Shown: positions 55,894-64,000 of the stretch, piece after piece
Layout: each line of letters starts with the position of its first letter
How positions within the stretch are numbered: position 1 is the stretch's first letter
NCBI GenBank assembly: GCA_022385755.1
Contig: MU278349.1
Location: forward strand, 186,001 to 250,000
DNA length: 64,000 bases
Source of the DNA: Trametopsis cervina
Taxonomy: Eukaryota; Basidiomycota; Agaricomycetes; Polyporales; Irpicaceae
Reading direction: 5' to 3'
The notes under the pieces: model-generated
What the model was told of the DNA's origin: nothing
What the model saw: only the letters and a program-made list of their open reading frames with translations
The model's database searches: none
Program-made: the position numbers and the translations under genes

Positions 55894-57230
55894 ATGGCGT
55901 CTCTTTATGATTCCAGCACCCTAACAAGTGCTGTGCAAGCAGGTCCATCCCCTCCGCTATCATTAGCGTTTCTCTTGATGATTTACATTTGCACTATCGA
56001 ACAGACCCGGGCACGGATAAGAACGGGACCCATCTCGGTGAAAGTACATCGCAATCTCTGTTACCCCAGGAGATCCTCGACTACATCTTGGAATTCGTCG
56101 ACCGTGAGACTCTGTGTCTATGCCGCCTCAGCTCGCGCACCCTGTTGCGTAGGGGAACCCAACTCATCTTGCGCCACACATTTGTCAACAAAAATCGCGC
56201 AGCTGAAATGGTGGAGCAGTTCACTCAGCACACTTACAAGGCTCTAGCTGTTCGCCAGGTGACCTTTTACTCATCCCATTCGTGCACCGAGGATGTGCAA
56301 CTGGATCAGTACACGGCGATCATGTCGTGCTTGCCAAACCTCCAGTGTTTCTCCATCCAGCAGCAAACATGGAGGACCCCACAAGCGCGAGTTGTTCCTT
56401 TCCAAGGCCTCAGTGCCGTGAACAAGGTTACTCAACTCTCCTTCACTGGCGTGAATTTCCCTAGTCCTATGCACTTTCTAGCTCTGGTAAATGCCTTTCC
56501 AAACTTGCGCAAGCTTTCTATGGACATCATCTTTTGGGCGTCCGACTCGTCTCAAAGTTACGATGTTATGTACCCTCCATTCAGACCACCATCTCTCCAA
56601 CACTTGAGCGCCCGTCAAGCCCTCGCCAGTATCACCCCACATCTGCTGACCCGGGACACAGTGCAGAAACTGGAATCAGTCGCTCTAGAGGCGGCAGTCA
56701 TGCAGAGCTGGTGGTCAATCTTTGAGAACGATGTTGTATATGACAATCTGCGTAAAATAACCGTGGTCGATTTAATGTTTTGTATGTTCCTCGTGCCGCA
56801 CACCTCGTCCGTTCACTCACATACACATCTCACAGATCGTGCCATCAGTCTTCCAACGCTTCCCAAAACCCCAAACTTGAAGACATTCGCCCTGACCGGC
56901 ATACTTATACGCACGCGGAATAATCGCGAGCTGGACCATGTTCGCTACATCGTGCACAATCTCCAGATCGTTGACAGCAACTCGGTGGAGGAGCTTTTCT
57001 TCGAGTTTTATGGAGTCCAGGAGGCAGATCTCCCACTCTTCTCCTCAGCCGTTTGGCTGCCCTGCCTTCAACAGTCCAAGTTCGACCATCTCCAACGCAT
57101 CGTCTATACTTTCGTAGGCCGTTCATTGAAAGGCCTCGAAGGGGAGATTACCGCGCGTGTCATGGATGCACACGAGAGTTTCGAAAAGCGAGCTCTTATT
57201 GAGATCGCCGTAGAAGACATCTCCGTCTGA
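55894..57230 (+). CDS. F-box protein, tandem copy A
   Basis: Probable SCF ubiquitin-ligase adaptor. Exon 1 MASLYDSSTLTSAVQA splices (phase 1) to DPGTDKNGTHLGESTSQS. F-box: LLPQEILDYILEFVDRETLC, then LCRLSSRTLLRRGTQLILR. The remainder (about 350 aa) is an LRR-like C-terminal region typical of agaricomycete F-box proteins: LDQYTAIMSCLPNLQCFSIQ, FLALVNAFPNLRKLSMDIIF and LKTFALTGILIR. It ends IEIAVEDISV. Close paralogue of the gene at 57533. Confidence 0.88.
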
Positions 57231-57532
57231 GACCACTTTCCCCTCAGTTTTTGGGCATAGTAAATGCTTGTTCACCATGTAATGGAATCGGATTCATTGT
57301 ATTCTGGGTACCAGACTGGTCATAATGTAAGCTCACGTTCCTTCCCCAGAATCGCGGTGCGTCTGAGCGCCTGATAAGACGCCTTGATGTATTCCGGCTG
57401 GCGGATGTACCGCACACTCTTTCCCATGAACGTCACTGTCCGAAAATATAAGGATAGAACATCGTCGCGCAATGGCTCACTTCTCGTCTGTTGAACCATC
57501 CACATCTCACTTCACATCAACGCACTAACGCG

Positions 57533-58862
57533 ATGGCGGCTCCTCATGACTCCAGCGCACCGACGAGCCCCGTGCGAGCAGGTGTGTCCCTTCTGTCCCC
57601 ATTACTATTTCCTTCGGTGATTTATATGTTTGTACTATCGAACAGACCCGAGCATGGACACGCACAGGATCTACTTCGGTAGAAGTCGATCTCAATCTAT
57701 TCTGCCGCAGGAGATCCTCGACTACATCTTGGACTTTGTCGACCGTGAGGCTTTATGTCTATGCCGCCTGAGCTCGCGCACTCTCCTGCGCCGGGCAACT
57801 CAGCTCATCTTCCGCCACATATATGTCAACAAACGTCGGGCTGCTGAGATGGTAGAGGAGTTTACTCAGCACTCATACAAGGCCTCAGCTGTCTTCCAGC
57901 TGACTTTCTACTCCTCCCCCATTTCACGCATCGAGGCTGTGCACCTGGATCAGTACACGGCCATCATGTCGTGCTTGCCGAACGTTCAGCGTTTCTCCAT
58001 TCAGGATCAAGTATGGAAGACCCCAGAAGCGCGAGTTGTACCTTTTCAAGGGTTTAGTGCCGCAAACAACGTTACCGAAGTGTCCTTCACCTCTGTGCTC
58101 TTTCGAAGTCCTGTGCACTTTCTCTCCCTGGTTAATGCCTTTCCGAAGTTACGCGAGCTTTCCATGAACGGCGTTTTCTGGGAGACCGAATCGTTTCAAA
58201 GTTACGATGCCATGCACCCGCCCTTTAGGCCCCCGCCTCTCCACGCCCTGAACGCCCGCCTCACACCGGTTAATCTTACCACGCGCTTGCTAATCGGCGA
58301 CACAGTGCATAAACTAGAATCAGCCGCTCTGGAAGCCACGACTGACATGCACAGCTGGTGGCCGATCTTTGAGAACGGCGTAGTCTATGACAACATGCGG
58401 AAGATGACCATTAGTAATTTTACATCTCGTATGTTCCTCGCCTCGCACACCGCATCAACTCACTCACACGTACATCTCACAGATCGTGCCGACGGCCTTC
58501 CAAAGCTGCCCAAGGTCCCAAACTTGCAGACGCTGGCCCTGACCGGCATGCTTATTCGCAACCGGAATGCTCGTCAGCTGGACCATGCTCGCTATATCAT
58601 GAAGACTCTCGAGAACATCGACAGTGACTCCGTGGAAGAGCTGTTTTTGCAATTTATCAGAGTCGGGGCAAAGGATATCCCACTCTTCTCTCCAGATGTA
58701 TGGATGCCCTGCCTTAAGCAGTCCAAGTTTGCCCGTCTCAAGCGCGTCGTCTATACTTTTGTGGACGAATCGTTAACAAGCGTAAAAGGGGAAATTACTA
58801 CCCGTGTTATGGAGGCACACGCAAGTCTTGACAAGCGGATTCTCATCGAGATTATTGTGTAA
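57533..58862 (+). CDS. F-box protein, tandem copy B
   Basis: Same layout as copy A: MAAPHDSSAPTSPVRA, identical intron position and phase, then DPSMDTHRIYFGRSRSQ. F-box ILPQEILDYILDFVDREALC, LCRLSSRTLLRRATQLIFR. LRR-like part DQYTAIMSCLPNVQRFSIQD, FLSLVNAFPKLRELSMNGVF, LQTLALTGMLIR. It ends DKRILIEIIV, a few residues shorter than copy A. The reading frame is intact, so both copies look functional. Differences are spread evenly, favouring an older duplication. Confidence 0.88.
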
Positions 58863-59068
58863 GATGCCTTCGGATGATTTCGGTCCTAACAGAATCCCTG
58901 TGCGGTATATATCATGTAGTGGAATCACGACCATTATATTGTAACTAATATATCTCGAATCTGTAACAATATATCTTATATGGATGAATGAAGGGTATCG
59001 CGTCGTGCATCGTTTGAAGGGTATACCGAGCCTGAACCTCAGATGCATTCGTAAAAGTAGGTTGAGAA

Positions 59069-60873
59069 TCAAGGGCCAGTCATAGAAGCAGCCTTAGGTT
59101 GCATTGCAAGGACCTCGTCCAATGTTGGCCATCGCTCTTCTGGTAGAGCACGGAAATCTCTGGGAGCAGCAATCGTTGCAGGTCGCTGCAGGACGGACGA
59201 CTCGGGGGCAGGGATGTTCATGGCAGTAGGTATCTTCGTGGCAGTAGGTATCTTCGTGGCAGTAGGTATCTTCGTGGCAGTAGGTATCTTCACGGTAGGA
59301 AGAGGATCAACATCCATAGAAGGGATTGAAGCAGACTGTGAGACTATAGCGGCCGGAGCTTGTATCTCCGAGGGAGCCACGGTGACTGGTTCCACAAACT
59401 TCACTGACTTCGTCTTCGTCATTCGAGGTTCTGCCAGCTTCACCGCCTTCGACTCCGTGGGCTTGGGGATGCTTACCGTGAATGGTGACGAGTTCCTGCT
59501 GGGTGCCTTGACCCCATTCTCTCCATTCGGCTGAGGGGTCCTGCTTCGGCTCTGGATTCGGCTTGATTCCAGGATCTCATTGACTTGCTGGAGCATAATC
59601 TGTTGGAATGGTGACGGTGTGCAGCGGCGGGAGGGTGAAGCTTCTGAGCCAGGGGTCGCCGAGGTCGTGTTATCTCGTGTGGTGAACTTCTCCACGGTAA
59701 GGTCAGGTCGCAATACACCATCACGGTCCGCAAGCCAGACTTGTCCGCCTCGTAGAACCTCAAGCTTACCGCCAGCGATGGCATCCGGTGGATGTACGAA
59801 CGAGTTTCGTTTGCTACTTCCGTTGGGCGTGTTCGCTCTAGTCGGGCTAGGTGTTGGCGTACTTCCCAGCCCCCGCGCGCTCTGCAACTCGCGAATTAGA
59901 GCGTCAACGTCTGCAATGGTGGGAGTACCGTCTGTGGTTAAGAAGTGTAGGTCGGCTGGCGTATGAGTGTACGTCGGCGCCGGTGCTTGGACCCTTTCCA
60001 GGGCTGACACAAGTTCCTGGGTGAGGCGAGGCGCAGCCTTGCGGGGGCTCGGGGTCCGCGTCCGAGGCTGACTGAACTCGGTAGGTCTACTCGCAGATGA
60101 CGAGCGTGTCTGAGGAGCACTGTCAGCCGTTATCCTTCCCCTTCGTTTGCCTCGCCCACGGCGAGTACTGTCATATTCGTTCTTCGACCGAGGACATGGA
60201 GAGGCAGGCTCATCTGGGGCTAGGGCCCAGTTCGGCCTAGTCGGTGTATGCGCCGGACTGACATGAAACTCGCGTTTTTTCGGTGAAAGTGGTAACGCGA
60301 GGATAGCTTCCTTGAGCGCAGGATACTGATTCGCCAACTGTACAATGTTTGGGCGCATATATGCGTGATCAGCTAGATCATAAAACAACGCACGCGGTAC
60401 TTACGTTTGTAGCATCCGCATAAGTGGCTGGGGCAAGGACACCGAGAGGCTCAATTCGACCTCTACGAATCTGGAGACTAGGCTTCTCTGTGGTACGGGG
60501 CACCTGCGAAGACCCTTATAAGCATGGGGAGTTTGTAGGGAACGCTTCATGCACTGACAGTTTCTGTGGACTGCGCGTTGCAGCTGTCGACAAGCTGGAA
60601 AGAGCCACTCTGTCTTTAGATGGGTGAGCTGAAGAATGTAGACTTTTCGCTTACTATGTCTACGACGTCAATGTCCATTCCGTTGACGGGATCCACCTGA
60701 GAATCCACCTTCAGGTCGTCGTTGCCGACAGCAGTAGTATCAGACTCCCCAGAGCTGTTTCGAGTCACCGGCAAGGAGTCGAGAGGCTTAAGCGTACCAG
60801 ACGCTTCAGAGTCGAGACCTATGGAACGCGCAATGGCATTGACCATCGCAAGGCCGTGATCGAAGACGGGCAT
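59069..60873 (-). CDS. Disordered protein with IPTATK minisatellite, unknown function
   Basis: Three exons. Starts MPVFDHGLAMVNAIARSIGL; spliced through VPRTTEKPSLQIRRGRIEPL and GVLAPATYADATN to LANQYPALKEAILALPLSPK. Long Ser/Pro/Arg-rich stretch with many SP/TP sites and a basic patch STRRGRGKRRGR. An ordered-looking piece reads PTIADVDALIRELQSARGLG, then KLEVLRGGQVWLADRDGVL. Near the C-terminus KIPTAT-type hexads repeat four to five times (minisatellite 59214-59295). It ends LPEERWPTLDEVLAMQPKAA SMTGP. About 530 aa. Not recognised; nuclear location possible from the basic patch. Confidence 0.75.
59214..59295. repeat. 18-bp coding minisatellite
   Basis: The unit TCGTGGCAGTAGGTATCT recurs four times with variant ends, encoding IPTATK / IPTAMN / VKIPTA hexads in the minus-strand gene. 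In-frame length, so copy number can vary without frameshift. Confidence 0.85.
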
Positions 60874-61242
60874 GGTGAAATGAAGGGAGTGGGGTGGTGG
60901 TGGTGGTAGAGGTTCAACTGGTAGAGAACGTACTAAAATTTGCTGAAACTTATATCCAACAAGGCCTCAGCCGTCAGCCACATGTCGGTACACCAGAAGG
61001 AGCCTTCCTTGTGAGCTTCGATGTCAACCACCATGCTTCCCAACGTAGGTAGTGGCCAGAACCGGAAATAGCACCTCGGAAGCGCGAGGCGCTCGTCGGG
61101 TTGCTGCGTTGGGCGGGAGGGGCTTGTCGCTCGTAATGCTCGATACATTTAAGGTCGCATTCCAATCATACAATAGTTGAAGCTGTCGAAGGTACAATTA
61201 ACGATAACATACCAGATAAATAGCGCATCAGAGTCAGAGCAT
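60874..61242. other. Intergenic region
   Basis: About 370 bp between co-directional minus-strand genes, probably promoter and 3' UTR. No gene seen. Confidence 0.4.
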
Positions 61243-62807
61243 CTAATCTTCCTTTTCCCCCGTGCTGATCTCAGGAGCCGGCCCCTCCTCCGGGCGACGT
61301 CCGGAGACCTTGACAAACTCATCCATCGCATAATCGCATCCTGATAGCTGCCTCAAGACATCAGTCACATGGCTATTCACGTCTAATAAGATACGCACCC
61401 ATTGCCCGAAATCTCTGATAAAGCTCGGCATGATAGCCAAGAACGGTGCAAAGTTGGCATAGAATGGAAGATAGATCGTACGCGAATGCTGTTCATCCAA
61501 GGCCGCGATGACTGCCTTCGCAATTGCGACGGGAGGGAGGCTCGGTACCATGAACTTGTACCATGTGCTCTGTGGCAGTTTCACAGTCGAGAAGAGACGC
61601 GTGAAGGTGTGGCCAGCGACCACAAGGGTGGTTCGGACAGCAGGAGTGTTGTAGATGTGGTCCAGTTCATAACGAAGAGACTCGTGCAGCGAAATGATTG
61701 CAGCCTTCGAGGCGTTGTAATCCGCTATGGAGGGCTTCTCAGTACAATGACATCCGCAAAGACAAAACTGGCTCACTCATTCTTGCCATTCCCACCAGAC
61801 CTGCCACTGAGGACACCGTGATCTACAATGAAGAATAATAAGTAAGGCAAGTGATAATATAATGATAAAAAAGGACGAACAATGTGTCCACGCTTCTGCT
61901 TGATCATCTCGGGCAAGAACGCTTTCAATGTGTAGAACTGTCCGATTGTGTTAACTGAGAAGGTCCTGTCATGCGTGTCAGAGCTCAATGTTTCCGCATG
62001 GCAGCGGGCATTGTAGCTCACTGTTGGATATCCTCCGGACTAAGGTCGACGAGACGTTTGCCCTGGACGACTCCGGCGTTGTTGATGACCACAGTCGGGT
62101 GTCCAAGCTCTTCCTGTATTTTCTTCGCTGCAGCCTCCACCTCTTCCCATTTGGATACGTCGCACTTGTAATACTCAATGTTGACTACAAAGCGTCAATA
62201 TAGTGGATAATGGGATCTTTACCAGGGTAGCTCACAGTTTTCGGAGATAATCGGATTAACGTCGAGGACCGCCACGGTCACATTTCTTACTGCCAGCGTG
62301 TTTGCGATGAGTTCACCGATACCAGATGCACCTGGACGGTGACTTAGAATGATCGGACGAGGACACGCAAGATAGAACGTACCACCGGTAACAACTATAA
62401 TCTGCTCGCCCCAGTCCAAAGGTCCAGGCCCAAAGAGCAGGCTGCCTTGGTTTCGGTACAAACGGGAGCACCATTTGAGAAGCCCTGGTGCATCCGTTAC
62501 GAATTAAACATAGACATGTGGAGATGCGATATAGTGACTGACAGAAAGCTGACACTGCGGCAGACCAGAATGCTGTCGCAACGATAATTGAGTCCGGCCA
62601 GCGAGCTCCTTGGAAGAAGTAGAAAATCGGAATAAGGCATGTAAAGAAGGGACCTATAATAAGAGCGTATTTCAGAGCCATGATATGTAAAAGGATGATA
62701 TACGCCGTACTGAATGCCGTATGGTTTAAGACCTTCACCACCAGGTCAATGTCAAACGAGTCCATGATGGGCGAGGCATCGTACTCGGGTTGTTCTTCGG
62801 CTTCCAT
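61243..62807 (-). CDS. Short-chain dehydrogenase/reductase with N-terminal membrane segments (DHRS/retinol-dehydrogenase-like)
   Basis: NAD(P)-dependent SDR, probably on ER membrane or lipid droplets. Starts MEAEEQPEYDASPIMDSFDI. Hydrophobic AFSTAYIILLHIMALKYALI and a second segment FFTCLIPIFYFF. Then the cofactor loop IIVVTGGASGIGEL, the acidic strand-2 end VAVLDVNP, YYKCDVSKWEEV, NNAGVVQGKRL, catalytic Ser in VSSVAGLVGM and Tyr/Lys in YNASKAAIISLHESLRYEL. A C-terminal helix FAPFLAIMPSFIRDFGQWVR may be membrane-bound. It ends PAPEISTGEKED. The SDR16C-like layout (substrate a hydrophobic alcohol/ketone) is inference. About seven exons. Confidence 0.85.
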
Positions 62808-63412
62808 GTTGAACGAGAGGCAGTTAAAGCAAAGACAAACGAACGCTGCGCAAGTACAGGCTCAGCCCGAGGTAGTAAGATGAGGGGAGGAAACTAAGCT
62901 GAGGCAGATGTGATACGTTGCTCTCGCGACTGAGCCTGAGTGATTGACTGTTCGAACGGATCAACGAGCTTGACGGATCAATGAGGCCTCCGCGAGCTGC
63001 ACTCGAAAACGCTTGTTGTGCAACCTGCGTCCCAGCGACATCGAGGATCCTACAACAAAACCTATGCTCCTACACAACACATACTATAATCTCGGGTGGT
63101 AAATGTAAATGCAGATGGATAGGCTAATGTTCGTTGCATCAATGTGTGACGCCCAATATGCATCGACTTCTTCCTGGGAGAGGCCATGATGAACCTAATA
63201 CGTGGGCGCCCTCTCCCCGTGAGTACTCGCCTCACCTTACCCTGCTGTTTTCTCCTCTTACCTACGAGTGCAACGCAGCACCAGGCCAATCTTCCGCCAG
63301 TACCCTTCCAACCTGCATAAAGCCACTGAGGTATGTGTCACTCGCTTCGCACTTGACTCAGTGATATAACATCGAGTCGTCTCTAGTTTCACTCAGCAGT
63401 CTCTCTGGGATA
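62808..63412. promoter_or_regulatory. Divergent promoter region, SDR / membrane coiled-coil gene
   Basis: About 600 bp between opposed starts. Short open frames only. Confidence 0.4.
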
Positions 63413-64000
63413 ATGGACACAGATCCACTGCGCCATTCTGGTGGCAGTCCTCCCAGCTATGAAAGCATCAACAATCAAACAGCCGCTCCGAAGCAGCGCT
63501 CGCGCAACAGAAACGCAGCTACCCTGTTCTGCCTCTACTGCGCCATGTTCATCGTCGCAGGAGTAGCACTGTACATCGGCATCTCTGTGGCATTGCGCTC
63601 TCGAGATTTTCCGGACCCTGCCGAAAGAGATAGAATTCGCCAGGAATGGAACGCGAGACTTTCAGGCACGAGCAAAGTCTTTGGGCGATCGAGCGCACAG
63701 AACACAAAGCATTCATTCACCAATGGCAAACTGAGCGCAAGCAGCACCAGAACGAGTTAAAATCCTGGGAGGATGAGAAGAATAACCAGAGGAAACAATG
63801 GGAGGATGAGAAGGCTGATCATGAGGAAGAAAATCGTCGATGGGAAAAGGAACGCTGGGAGCGCATGCGACTTTACTGGGGGGACCTAAGGAGAGGTGAA
63901 CACTGCCACTCGTATGCCATCAGGGAATACACTTCCAGGCTCTGGAACATCGATCCAACGGTAGATCCAATAGAGGCCTGCATGCGTACGTCTGTGACGA
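63413..64000 (+). CDS. One-pass membrane protein with charged coiled coil, right-truncated, apparent frameshift
   Basis: Starts MDTDPLRHSGGSPPSYESIN. Membrane segment LFCLYCAMFIVAGVALYIGI. The start frame reads to RDRIRQEWNARLSG and then stops at about 63760. From about 63650 the coding signal continues in another frame: ERETFRHEQSLWAIERTEHK, a Trp/Glu/Lys-rich coiled coil, and RRGEHCHSYAIREYTSRLW, which resembles a conserved module widespread in agaricomycetes (C...Y..REYT.RL). No GT-AG pair joins the two frames. Either one base is missing near 63647-63650 (two G where three are expected) or the gene is broken. The 3' end is outside the window. Confidence 0.7.

Overview
The window is nuclear DNA of a filamentous basidiomycete, most likely an agaricomycete (mushroom-forming) fungus. 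The genes are packed on both strands and broken by many short GT-AG introns (mostly 45-65 nt). Proteins carry long Ser/Pro-rich disordered tails. Several families typical of this group are present: BTB proteins with MATH-like fronts, tandem F-box proteins, a Gly/Ser-rich secreted protein, and a one-pass membrane protein with a charged coiled coil.

Layout. 1-8.0 kb: SF3A3 (minus) and an eIF4A-III helicase (plus) share a 152-bp promoter; then a KEN-box protein, Svp26/Tex261 and the ESCRT-III subunit Did2/CHMP1. 8.5-16 kb: a large disordered RS/KE-rich protein, a serine/homoserine O-acetyltransferase and an Ohr/OsmC peroxidase, both with mitochondrial-type leaders. 15.8-18.5 kb: two related small secreted proteins separated by a decayed ~230-bp repeat. 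20-32 kb: a second ESCRT-III gene (Vps60/CHMP5), a small membrane protein, a TRZ/ATZ-type amidohydrolase, an aldehyde dehydrogenase, a BTB protein, a 2OG-Fe(II) oxygenase and an unrecognised protein. 32.6-38.3 kb: a Gly/Ser-rich secreted protein and two tandem RCC1 genes. 38.6-44.0 kb: a nearly complete Ty1/copia retrotransposon with indistinguishable 236-bp LTRs and a 5-bp target duplication, coding on the minus strand. 44-55.4 kb: a helical or LRR-like protein, a membrane-anchored spermidine-synthase-fold protein, an M28 glutamate-carboxypeptidase-like protein and the glycogen branching enzyme. 55.9-58.9 kb: a tandem F-box pair with duplicated promoters. 59-64 kb: a disordered protein with a minisatellite, a membrane-linked SDR, and a membrane protein with an apparent frameshift that runs off the right edge.

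Themes. Three gene pairs arose by local tandem duplication (secreted proteins, RCC1, F-box). The two ESCRT-III subunits belong to one late Vps4-regulating step. The acetyltransferase and Ohr genes both carry TCACGTG boxes, as expected for Cbf1-type sulfur control. The retrotransposon is the most unusual element. Its primer-binding site matches the anticodon arm of initiator tRNA-Met, overlaps the gag AUG, and forms a 9-bp hairpin with the LTR end. Its polyprotein is split by a -1 frame change and by an in-frame UGA.

All exon joins were inferred by eye from splice signals and protein-family conservation; no search was run.
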